From Mycobacterium sp. WUMAC-067 (GTDB taxonomy: Bacteria > Actinomycetota > Actinomycetes > Mycobacteriales > Mycobacteriaceae), in the NCBI RefSeq assembly GCF_020217485.1, contig NZ_JAEKMI010000006.1, positions 124,001 through 188,000 of the forward strand: DNA of 64,000 bases. Reading direction: 5' to 3'. How positions within the stretch are numbered: the first letter of the stretch is position 1; every line of letters begins with the position of its first letter. The position numbers were made by a program, and so were the translations under genes. The notes below the pieces were generated by a model. The model searched no databases. It was given only the letters and a program-made list of their open reading frames with translations, and had not been told where the DNA came from. Below, one piece after another: positions 53,409-61,390 of this stretch.

Positions 53409-54914
53409 ATGACCCGCAACGTGCGTACTGCGCAAGGACTGGTGTCGGGCGCCGAAGAAGGCGGCATCCACCGATTCCTCGGCATTCCGTACGCCGCCCC
53501 GCCGGTCGGAGCCCTGCGCTGGGCGCCCCCGGCCCCGCCCGCCCCGTGGGACGGGGTTCGCGATGCCACGAGATTCGGCAACGCCGCGATACAGACCGTG
53601 GATACCGGCTTCGATCCCGGCGCGCCGCAAAGCGAGGACTGCCTATATCTGAATGTGTGGACCTCGACCCTCGATTCCGTTGCGCGCCAACCGGTCATGG
53701 TGTGGATCCACGGCGGCGGATTCCTCAACGGCGCCTCCTCAATGAGGCTGTGGTCCGGCGAGAATCTGGCCCGGCGCGGTGTCACGGTGGTCTCGCTGAA
53801 CTACCGGCTGGGAGCGTTCGGGTTTCTGGCTCACCCGCAGGCCGGCACCAACTTCGGGCTGTTGGACTGGGTGGCCGCGCTGACCTGGGTGGCCGAGAAT
53901 ATCGCCGCATTCGGCGGTGACCCGAACAACGTGACGGTCTTCGGGCAGTCCGCCGGCGGCGCCGCCGCGCGCGCGTTGCTGCACACCCCCTCCGAGCGCG
54001 GCCTGTTCCAGCGGGCCGTCGTGCAAAGCGCCGGCTATGAGGATTACGCAGTCGTCGGGTCCCGGTCGTATCAGCGCGTCACCACGGCCAGCCAGCGACT
54101 GTTCGACCAGCTGGGCAGCACCGACATCGCTGAGCTACGCCGGGTGCCGGCCGAACAGGTGCGCCAGGCCTCGTTCGACCAGTGCGGCATCAACCCGCCA
54201 CCCGGTCAGGTGCACACCCCGGCCAACCTCGTCTGGTACCCGACCGCCGACGGAGTGGTGATGGCCGAGGACTTCGCCGGCTGGCCCGCCGACGTGCCGG
54301 TCATGATCGGCTGCACCGAACACGAGGGCCGCTTTTTCGTCCAGCCCACCCTGCTGTATGCCCATCCCGAGCTGGACCCCGCCCACGTGTACACTCAGGA
54401 CACCCTCGCGCACATGGCCCGCGCGCTGGGCGGCGAGCGCGCCGAGGACATCCTCGCCCACTACGCCGCCTCCCGGCTCAGCCCCTATGAGGCGCTGGCC
54501 GATCTGATCACCGTCGCAGTGTGGCACGAGCCGGCCCTGGCCAGCGCCGAACGCTTCGCCGCGCTGGGACGACGGGCGTACCATTACCGCTTCGCGCGGG
54601 TCTCCCCGGGCGCCCGCAAATCGGGACTGCTCGCCAAACACAGCGCCGAGATTCCCTACCTGTTCGGCGGGCTCGAACCGCCCGCCAGCTACGACGAGAT
54701 CGACGCCGCAGTGTCCGACGCCGTCCAACACGCCTGGGTGGAATTCGCCCGCACCGGCGTGCCCCGCACCCTCGACGGCACCGAATTCCCCCGCTACGAC
54801 CTCACAAAAAGGCAGGTCGCGGTCATCGACGATGCCACCGACCTCCGCCCGCTGGACGCCAACCCCGTCACCGACATGATCCACACCCTGCGCACCGTGC
54901 CCGCCAACCGGTGA
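53409..54914 (+). CDS. Type B carboxylesterase/lipase
   Basis: A 501-residue carboxylesterase: GIPYAAPPVGALRW near the start, SEDCLYLNVWT, oxyanion HGGGFLNG, the nucleophile in GQSAGGAAAR (most homologues have GESAGG) and the catalytic histidine region AKHSAEIPYLFGG. It hydrolyses an ester bond of the cluster's unknown substrate. It is cytosolic, without a signal peptide. Position 4 in the cluster, 40 bases after the cupin gene. Confidence 0.93.
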   Translation: MTRNVRTAQGLVSGAEEGGIHRFLGIPYAAPPVGALRWAPPAPPAPWDGVRDATRFGNAAIQTVDTGFDPGAPQSEDCLYLNVWTSTLDSVARQPVMVWIHGGGFLNGASSMRLWSGENLARRGVTVVSLNYRLGAFGFLAHPQAGTNFGLLDWVAALTWVAENIAAFGGDPNNVTVFGQSAGGAAARALLHTPSERGLFQRAVVQSAGYEDYAVVGSRSYQRVTTASQRLFDQLGSTDIAELRRVPAEQVRQASFDQCGINPPPGQVHTPANLVWYPTADGVVMAEDFAGWPADVPVMIGCTEHEGRFFVQPTLLYAHPELDPAHVYTQDTLAHMARALGGERAEDILAHYAASRLSPYEALADLITVAVWHEPALASAERFAALGRRAYHYRFARVSPGARKSGLLAKHSAEIPYLFGGLEPPASYDEIDAAVSDAVQHAWVEFARTGVPRTLDGTEFPRYDLTKRQVAVIDDATDLRPLDANPVTDMIHTLRTVPANR

Positions 54915-54960
54915 GACACCGCTCGGAAAGCAATGTCCGGCAACGCGAAAGAAAGAAAAT

Positions 54961-55374
54961 ATGTCCACCACGCCAGAGCAGAACAAAGAAATCATTGCCC
55001 GGTTCAACAAGGAATTCATCGAAGGGGGAAACGAGGCACTCTTCTGGGAGACGGTATCCCCGGACTTCATCAACCGTTCAGCCGCGCCGGGACAGGACGG
55101 GCCCGACGGCGCGTTTCATTGGTTCACCCGAGTCCTGAAAGTGGCGTTCCCCGACCTGGCCGTCACGATCCACGACCAGATCGCTGAAGGCGACAAGACC
55201 GTCACGCGCAAATCGTATGTGGCGACACATATGGCGGAGTTCCTTGGCGTTCCCGCAACCGGACGACGAGTGTCATTCGGCGTCATCGACATCATCCGGA
55301 TCGTCGACGGGAAGTACGTCGAGCACTGGGCCAGCCCGGATATGTTCGGCCTCTACCAGCAGATCACGGCCTGA
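54961..55374 (+). CDS. SnoaL-like ester cyclase family protein
   Basis: A 137-residue NTF2-fold protein of the SnoaL/ester cyclase group (NKEIIARFNKEFIEGGNEALFWE, FPDLAVTIHDQIAEGDKTVTRKS, VDGKYVEHWASPDMFGLYQQI). It may act on a ring or ester of the cluster's substrate. ATG preceded by AAAGAAAGAAAAT, a weak purine-rich site. 46 bases after the esterase; a longer 209-base gap follows before the amidohydrolase. Confidence 0.88.
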   Translation: MSTTPEQNKEIIARFNKEFIEGGNEALFWETVSPDFINRSAAPGQDGPDGAFHWFTRVLKVAFPDLAVTIHDQIAEGDKTVTRKSYVATHMAEFLGVPATGRRVSFGVIDIIRIVDGKYVEHWASPDMFGLYQQITA

Positions 55375-55583
55375 GTTGGATCGTCGAGGTGTAGTGCCCG
55401 GTATTGGAGTTCGCTGATGACGGTCTGTCGTGATGTCCGGCCTCGAAGCCGCGATCGTGGCATGGTCGTGGACAACGCAATTGCGTCGATAGACCGATGG
55501 TGGATCAGCAAGGCCGAGAACCATCGGCCGCAATGACCGCGCCCACACCTGAACGGGTTACGAAAGTCGAAGGAGCCGACCGA

Positions 55584-56582
55584 ATGCGCATTATCACCGT
55601 TGAGGAACACTTTGAGCACCCCGAGGTAAGTCAGCGCGTTCTGCAGCTGGGTGGGCCACCCAGCGGCTTGCCGCTTGACGAGCTCGCTGAATTCGGTTCG
55701 GTCTTCAACGACGACCCCGACGCCGCGGCCCGGCTTGGTGGGCATCGGCTGGCGCATATGGACGCCGTCGGTGTCGATGTCCAAGTCGTCTCCCACGGCA
55801 ACGGCAGCCCGAGCTCATTGCCCGCCCCAGAGTCGATAGTGCTGTGCCGCCAAGTAAATAACGAACTGGCACAACAGATTTCCGAACGCCCCGACCGATT
55901 CCGGGGATTCGCCACGCTCCCGCTTTATGATCCCGTCGAAGCAGCCGAGGAGTTCCGGCGCTGTGTCGGCGACCTCGGCTTCGTGGGTGCGTTGATCGCG
56001 GGCACATTCGACGGACTCTTCCTCGACGACTCCCGTTTCGATCCGATACTTGCAGCGGCTGAGGCAGTGGGCTTGCCGATCTACGTTCATCCCGGGCTGC
56101 CCCACCCAAAGGTCTCTGGGCCTTACTACTTCGGCGACTGGTCCGCCGCCGTCGGGCTGATGTTCTCCGGACCCGCATTCGGCTGGCACGCCGAGGCCGG
56201 TATCCACATGATCCGGCTGATCTTGTCCGGGGCGCTAGACCGCCACCCGGGGCTGAAACTGCTCAGCGGGCACTGGGGAGAAGTGATGGCATTTTGGCTC
56301 GAACGACTCGACGAAACCTTCGCGCTGGTACGCAAGGGCCGCGACCGCGACGTCAGCGACTACTACCGGCAACAAATCTGGGTGACTCCCTCGGGAATGT
56401 TCAACCAGCATCAGCTCGACCACGTCGTCGCCGAACTGGGCGCCGAGCGGATCATCTACTCCGAGGACTTCCCTTACGTTAAGCGTGACAATGTCACCGA
56501 ATTCCTCACCGACTCAGGGCTTTCCAATCAGCAAATGCACGCCATCGCACACGGTAACGTCGAGGCGCTGTTGCGTATCTGA
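55584..56582 (+). CDS. Amidohydrolase, ACMSD-like
   Basis: A 332-residue metal-dependent TIM-barrel protein of the amidohydrolase 2 family. The N-terminal VEEHFEHPE replaces the usual HxH, the central histidine is in IYVHPGLP, the next in LSGHWGEVMAFW, and the aspartate in YSEDFPYVKRDN. Members decarboxylate or hydrolyse aromatic-derived acids (gamma-resorcylate, ACMS). AAGGAG 7 bases before the ATG sets the start. It probably completes a degradative route with the HpcH aldolase and esterase. Confidence 0.92.
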   Translation: MRIITVEEHFEHPEVSQRVLQLGGPPSGLPLDELAEFGSVFNDDPDAAARLGGHRLAHMDAVGVDVQVVSHGNGSPSSLPAPESIVLCRQVNNELAQQISERPDRFRGFATLPLYDPVEAAEEFRRCVGDLGFVGALIAGTFDGLFLDDSRFDPILAAAEAVGLPIYVHPGLPHPKVSGPYYFGDWSAAVGLMFSGPAFGWHAEAGIHMIRLILSGALDRHPGLKLLSGHWGEVMAFWLERLDETFALVRKGRDRDVSDYYRQQIWVTPSGMFNQHQLDHVVAELGAERIIYSEDFPYVKRDNVTEFLTDSGLSNQQMHAIAHGNVEALLRI

Positions 56583-56799
56583 CAGCAAATTGTGCGCTCT
56601 TGCTGGTGATCAAGTAGCGGATCCAATGTGACTGCCAAGCAGCTGAGTGTTCGCAGGCACTGCACGGCAAAGCGGCGCGACATCTGCCGGACGTAATTCC
56701 ACAACCCGCTTCGTCGCCATGGTCCCAGCGTCCCCAATTCGTCTGCAGATCAACATCGTTCCTGCAGCGGCTCCATTCCTGCCTACACCAGACCGGTCA

Positions 56800-58542
56800 T
56801 CAAACCGTTTTGACGGGCAGTTGCAAGTACGAGGCGCGGAATCCTCCGGTGTGGACAATGTGTTGCCCGCTGTTTTGCGGGATGTATTCACGGAGTGCGG
56901 GCATCCATGTGCCAAATAGGTTCTGCGCACTGATGATTAGCCGGAGCTGCTCGCCGGGGTGATACACCAGACCGATCGGCAGCAGGTCGATCTCAACGTC
57001 GACTATTTCACCGGGGCTGAGCTTCTCGACCCGATCGAAGCTGTGGGCCGGGACTTCGTCGGTCGACAGCATCTCGTCCAGATGCCGCATCGACACCCGT
57101 AGCCGGCCACTGGAGCCCTTGTACCGCAGGATCGAGGCGCCCCGCTCGGTGACGTCGTGGACCCTCGCGCCATGGTTGGGCACGGTGAACTCCTGCAGAG
57201 GAGCCCCCTGTGCGTTCAGCTTCTGAATGAAGACGAACAGGTCCATGTCGTCGGCGCCGTCCGCCTCGACCCACAGCCGCGCTTTCGGGTAGCCGACCAT
57301 CGTGGTCTGCTCGTCGAAGCGAACGATGAAAGAGACTAGGCCCGGGTTGATTTCCACGTCATACATCGCCGCCGACTCGTCAGCGGGTGCCTGCGTGTGC
57401 AGCGTGCGCGACGCGCCGTCGAGGTAGTACTTCGTGTAGGTAACGCCTTGCGGCGGAAACTGATCCGCGGCGATATTGACTTGGTCGCCGCCTTCGAGAT
57501 CGAGCAGGGCGTATCGGACACGCGGGGTCTGCTCCCAGCCGTTGTCCACGCCCTTGAGGAAGTGATCGAAGAACCGGCGCAGATCCTCCCGGTTGGCCTC
57601 GTCGTAGTAATCGGGCCACTCCTGACTGTTGTGGATGCGCAGCCACTTCTCCTTCGACCCCATCCGCCGCCAGGCCCGAAACGTCCCCGCGGTGTGCAGG
57701 GTGTTGGAATAGCTGGCCACCACGTAAGCCGGTACCGCAATCCGGTCAAACTGCGGAATTTTGTTCTCCCACAACTCGTTCACGAGCGGATACCGATCAG
57801 CCTCGCTGAGGACGTCCTCCTTGCGGCTTTTGCCCCAGTAGCTGTTGTCCTGCAGTTGCCGGGCAAACCCGGTGTCGGGCATGCCGCCGCGCATCACCAG
57901 ATCGCGGTAGACGTCGCTGATGCCTTCCCACGGATTGATCGCCGTGAGGTGAGGTGGCTGTTCGGCCGCGGCGAACCACTGCGAGACCGCCAGATAGGAG
58001 GTCCCGCTCATCGCGACCTTGCCGGTGCACCATTCCTGGGCCGCCAGCCACTCGATCAGATCGTGGCAGTCCTGGCCCTCTTGGCGGTCCCACAAGACGC
58101 TGTCGCCCTCGGAATCGGTGACCCCTCGAGGATCCGGATTGCAGATCGCATAACCGTGGGCGCACCAATACGCCGGGTCGGGCCCCTCGAACTTGTGCAG
58201 ACCCGACACAATCGCGTTGTCCAGACCGACCAAACTGAAAACCCCCATGGCGGCCGGCGCGCTGCCCTCGCCCTTGCCATACGGGCTCCATGCCACGATC
58301 ACCGGCACCTTCTCCGCGCCCACCGGCCGCAGGACATCGACATAGATCGTCACGCCGTCACGCAAGGTGACCGCGACATCCTTCTCCAACACGATGTCGA
58401 CCGGCAAGGTCCGAAACGCCGGCGCCAGCTGAAACCCCGCCGGCAGGGTGCGCGTGCCCGGATCGAACCCGCTCAACACCCCGAACCTCTCGCCCGGTTC
58501 CAAAGGCTGAGACGGCATGAACACTTTCTCCACCTCAGCCAT
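56800..58542 (-). CDS. CocE/NonD family hydrolase
   Basis: A 580-residue serine hydrolase of the X-Pro dipeptidyl-peptidase/cocaine esterase family. The nucleophile is in MSGTSYLAVSQWFAA (about residue 182), the characteristic IVAWSPYGKGEG and DPRGVTDSEGD are present, and a C-terminal beta-jelly roll domain runs from about 400. It cleaves esters or amides, consistent with the neighbouring carboxylesterase and amidohydrolase. AAAGGA before the ATG at 58542 is decisive. It converges on the amidohydrolase gene with 217 empty bases between, and diverges from a TetR gene. Confidence 0.92.
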   Translation of the reverse strand: MAEVEKVFMPSQPLEPGERFGVLSGFDPGTRTLPAGFQLAPAFRTLPVDIVLEKDVAVTLRDGVTIYVDVLRPVGAEKVPVIVAWSPYGKGEGSAPAAMGVFSLVGLDNAIVSGLHKFEGPDPAYWCAHGYAICNPDPRGVTDSEGDSVLWDRQEGQDCHDLIEWLAAQEWCTGKVAMSGTSYLAVSQWFAAAEQPPHLTAINPWEGISDVYRDLVMRGGMPDTGFARQLQDNSYWGKSRKEDVLSEADRYPLVNELWENKIPQFDRIAVPAYVVASYSNTLHTAGTFRAWRRMGSKEKWLRIHNSQEWPDYYDEANREDLRRFFDHFLKGVDNGWEQTPRVRYALLDLEGGDQVNIAADQFPPQGVTYTKYYLDGASRTLHTQAPADESAAMYDVEINPGLVSFIVRFDEQTTMVGYPKARLWVEADGADDMDLFVFIQKLNAQGAPLQEFTVPNHGARVHDVTERGASILRYKGSSGRLRVSMRHLDEMLSTDEVPAHSFDRVEKLSPGEIVDVEIDLLPIGLVYHPGEQLRLIISAQNLFGTWMPALREYIPQNSGQHIVHTGGFRASYLQLPVKTV

Positions 58543-58605
58543 ATGGATCCTTTCGCAATCCGCGTCATCCAACCTTCTCGACCATAAGACCGATCCGCCC
58601 AAAAA

Positions 58606-58619
58606 TCAACATGCGTTGA
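58606..58619. promoter_or_regulatory. Small inverted repeat before the second TetR gene
   Basis: TCAAC-ATGC-GTTGA is a perfect 5-bp inverted repeat in the 108-base divergent region between the CocE hydrolase and TetR genes; a possible operator. Confidence 0.4.
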
Positions 58620-58650
58620 GATAAGGCGCCGGAACCAGTACCTTGACGGC

Positions 58651-59289
58651 ATGGCCCCCAACAGCACGCCAGCGTCCGCGATGCGCCGCGGGCGTCGGCC
58701 GGGCAGGAGCACTACCCGCCAAGCCATCCTGGAGGCGGCGCGCGCCCGGTTCGCGAGCGACGGTTTCGCCGCGACGACCATCCGGGGGGTCGCGACCGAT
58801 GCGGGCGTCGACGCCTCGTTGGTCATGCAGTTCTTCCGATCGAAGAACGAGTTGTTCGCCGCCGTCATGTCGATTTCGCCGGAAGCCTTGGCACACTTGA
58901 GCACCGCGTTCGACGGACCAGACGAACACCTCGGCGAACGGGTGGTCCGCGCATTCCTCAGCGTGTGGGAAGGGGCGCCGCAAGATTCGGAGCCGCTCAT
59001 GGCGATGCTTCGAGGGGCCATCGTCAACGAACAGGCGGCCGCGCAATTGCGCGAGTTCCTTCAAGCCCGGCTGCTGGAAGGCGTCAGCTCACGTCCCGTT
59101 CAGCACCACGACGCGGCGTTCCGCGCCGGATTGGCGTCCTCGATGCTGGTCGGCATCGTCGTCGGAAGACGAATCGTCGGAGTTCCCGTGCTCGCCAGTG
59201 CGGACACTGAGGCACTGGTCGCGCTCGCTGCGCCGGCGATCCAAAGCGTGCTGACATCGGGGTTGCCGATAACCGATCACGCCGGGTGA
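58651..59289 (+). CDS. TetR/AcrR family regulator
   Basis: A 212-residue regulator with a basic N-terminus (AMRRGRRPGRSTTRQ), HTH at about 20-66 (ILEAARARFASDGFAATTIRG, then GVDASLVMQFFRSKNELF) and a TetR_C domain containing LGERVVRAFLSVWEG. Its position suggests control of the divergent CocE hydrolase gene. The two TetR genes at 50655 and 58651 thus bracket the catabolic cluster. Confidence 0.93.
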   Translation: MAPNSTPASAMRRGRRPGRSTTRQAILEAARARFASDGFAATTIRGVATDAGVDASLVMQFFRSKNELFAAVMSISPEALAHLSTAFDGPDEHLGERVVRAFLSVWEGAPQDSEPLMAMLRGAIVNEQAAAQLREFLQARLLEGVSSRPVQHHDAAFRAGLASSMLVGIVVGRRIVGVPVLASADTEALVALAAPAIQSVLTSGLPITDHAG

Positions 59290-59354
59290 GGTGTTCGCCC
59301 GATATGGGGTTGGAAAGGTAGCGTCGGGCCTACACCACAAAGGGGGCGGTCGCA

Positions 59355-59990
59355 TTGACCGACATCATCAACGACGCTTTCTCCCGCCGCGCATTCATAC
59401 GGGGTGCCGCGTTATCGGTGCCCGTCGTGGGCGCAGCGCTCGTCGTACCCGCCGCGTTGGCCGAGCCTTCGGAGTGCAGCGATCCATCCGGCATGGTCGG
59501 CAACTGCGCGGTGCAGCTACCCCAGGAATTCACCTCGACGAGTTTCAGCACAACGGCCATCGCCGGAGGTACGAACTACTCGATTCTGTTCAGCACCAAG
59601 ATCCCGAGAGGCCCGCTCGTACCTTCGGGCGCCACCGGTTACCGCATCCGCAGCGGCAGTGTGTCGGGCACGAAGCAGGACGGAACCCCGTTCCGCCTGA
59701 CACCAGGGATCGGCGAAGTGGGACCACGGGTCCTCGGAGCACGTTCGGCGTCATCCCTCGGCTTCGCGCTGGATGTGCCGTGGAATGCCGACCAGCTCGT
59801 GCGTTCGTTCCTGTACGCCTACGAGGTCGAGTTCTTGACCGGGCTGACCGGAATTCAGACCTGCCCGTACACGACCACCATGACGCTCGCGGACAACGGG
59901 ATGACCCTCGGCGGTGTCGGCTCGGTGACGTTCTCCCCGCCGAGGCTTACCGATTGTGGGGAACCACCACCGCCGCCGCCTCCGCCGTGA
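59355..59990 (+). CDS. Tat-exported protein with C-terminal polyproline tail
   Basis: A 211-residue protein with a clear twin-arginine signal (SRRAFIRGAALSVPVVGAALV, cleavage near AALAEP). The mature part (PSECSDPSGMVGNCAVQLPQEF, then YSILFSTKIPRGPLVP) has four cysteines and ends with DCGEPPPPPPPP. No named domain. TTG start with AAAGGGGG about 10 bases upstream. Tat export of a small disulfide-rich protein suggests assembly or cofactor binding in the cytosol first. Confidence 0.8.
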   Translation: MTDIINDAFSRRAFIRGAALSVPVVGAALVVPAALAEPSECSDPSGMVGNCAVQLPQEFTSTSFSTTAIAGGTNYSILFSTKIPRGPLVPSGATGYRIRSGSVSGTKQDGTPFRLTPGIGEVGPRVLGARSASSLGFALDVPWNADQLVRSFLYAYEVEFLTGLTGIQTCPYTTTMTLADNGMTLGGVGSVTFSPPRLTDCGEPPPPPPPP

Positions 59991-60261
59991 GCGGGTTGCA
60001 CGGCTAGCGCCGCGATTTCGACGCCCGGTTGCGGCGACCTCGGTGGTCCTGCCTCGGCGAAATTTCATCACGCGCCTGATACTTTGCCGAAAAGACCTTT
60101 CCGTCAACAGAATTCGACGGACATAGGGCGTGGGTATGTGACGGCCGGCGGGAGCCAGCTGCGTTACAACGGGTTTCGTTCACCGCCCAACGGCCGGTAC
60201 CAGTTGCCTGGAATGACGGGGGCGATCAGGCGGCGCAGCCACAGCACCGGCCGTAAACGAA
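59991..60261. other. Intergenic region without a gene
   Basis: Together with the terminator this is 322 bases between the Tat protein and cspA. Open frames here show no family resemblance and carry no ribosome-binding site; no repeats or RNA genes were recognised. Confidence 0.5.
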
Positions 60262-60300
60262 CTGTGGGCCGGCAAGGGGTAATCCCTTGCCGGCCCACAG
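60262..60300 (-). terminator. Strong terminator hairpin after cspA
   Basis: CTGTGGGCCGGCAAGGG and CCCTTGCCGGCCCACAG form a perfect 17-bp stem with the loop GTAAT, 13-51 bases after the cspA stop on the minus strand, followed there by the T-containing TTCGTTTACGG. It is the strongest hairpin in the window. Confidence 0.75.
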
Positions 60301-60312
60301 ATTACGTAAAGA

Positions 60313-60516
60313 TCAGACCGCGGTCACTCCGGTGGCCTGGGGGCCCTTGGCGCCCTGTCCTACCTCGAACTGAACCCGCTGATTCTCCTCCAGTGAGCGG
60401 TAGCCACCGCCCTGGATCTCGGAGTAGTGGACGAAGACGTCCGCACTGCCGTCATCGGGGGCGATGAAGCCGAAGCCTTTTTCGCCGTTGAACCATTTCA
60501 CGGTTCCTTGCGTCAT
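60313..60516 (-). CDS. cspA: Cold shock protein CspA
   Basis: A 67-residue cold-shock domain protein: [18 protein letters not shown] contains RNP1 (KGFGFI) and DVFVHYSEI contains RNP2. It binds single-stranded nucleic acids as an RNA chaperone. ATG at 60516. The upstream leader (see the next entry) is long, as is usual for cold-shock genes, and a very strong terminator follows. Confidence 0.96.
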   Translation of the reverse strand: MTQGTVKWFNGEKGFGFIAPDDGSADVFVHYSEIQGGGYRSLEENQRVQFEVGQGAKGPQATGVTAV

Positions 60517-60958
60517 ATTTCTTGTACTTCTTTCGTTTACTTTCGCGAATGCAGAACACATTCGCCCTTCAGCCTACCCCACGATTACGTTTCTCTAGAT
60601 CCGTCTTCGACGGTGGCGTCGCGGCGGGGGCACCCACCGGACAAGATTTCCGCGGGGAACGTCACCGTAGGTCCCCAAATGCATCGTGGATGGCGACTCC
60701 TGTACGTGCCGCTCGACGAGTCACAACTGACCGCCGCCGACGTGGAGGCCATGCGATCACGGCTCCGGTGCTCATACAGCTCGCCACCATGTCAAGGCCG
60801 CTCTGGTCGGTTGGCGTGGTTGACGCGACGGTGTTACCGTAGCCACCGTCGCTGACTCGGAACCCGAGTTTCGCATCGCTTGGCAGGTCATCTTCTCGCC
60901 TGAACGGGGCTGTCCTGCGTCTGGACTGAACACAACGAAAGCTGGGGGAACGCACGCG
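60517..60958. promoter_or_regulatory. cspA leader and intergenic region
   Basis: About 440 bases with no convincing gene. Close to cspA, GCGAATG (60545-60551) and CATTCGC (60559-60565) form a 7-bp stem in the leader, a possible cold-responsive structure. AT-rich runs at 60515-60545 are atypical for this genome. The right half shows open frames on both strands without family resemblance. Confidence 0.5.
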
Positions 60959-61390
60959 GTGTTTCGAGTGTTGAGGCGGTTCTGGATCCCGCTGCTGCTG
61001 GTGGTGGTCGTGGCGCTAGGCGCGTATGCGATTACCCGCATTCGCGAGTCCACAAGCCATCACGGCCCGAATCTGGCGGAGGGATCCGGAATTACCGCAA
61101 ACTTCAATCCGAAGCACATCAGGTACGAGATCACCGGGACGGGCGGGACCGCGAATCTCAACTACCTCGACGAGAACGGCCAACCCCATCTCATCGAAAA
61201 TGCGCCGCTGCCCTGGTCATTCACGATCGTGACGACGCTGCCGTCGATGTCGGCCAACATCTTGGCCCAGGGCGATCGGGGCACCCACGATCTTCGGTGT
61301 CAGGTGACCGTCGACGGCCAGGTGCGTGACAGCAGGGCGAGCACCGACACCATCAAACCGTTCATCTACTGCTTGGTGAAATCCGTATGA
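60959..61390 (+). CDS. mmpS: MmpS family membrane protein
   Basis: A 143-residue MmpS accessory protein: cytoplasmic MFRVLRRFW, one membrane helix (IPLLLVVVVALGAYAITRI) and an extracytoplasmic beta domain with KHIRYEITGTGGTANLNYLDENGQP and a C-terminal cysteine pair (LRCQVT, YCLVKSV). MmpS partners MmpL in lipid or siderophore export. GTG start. The stop overlaps the mmpL start (ATGA). Confidence 0.95.
   Translation: MFRVLRRFWIPLLLVVVVALGAYAITRIRESTSHHGPNLAEGSGITANFNPKHIRYEITGTGGTANLNYLDENGQPHLIENAPLPWSFTIVTTLPSMSANILAQGDRGTHDLRCQVTVDGQVRDSRASTDTIKPFIYCLVKSV

Noticed and set aside
60427..60955. Several open frames on both strands next to cspA
   Set aside because: None has a ribosome-binding site or a recognisable motif; the region is better read as leader and intergenic DNA.
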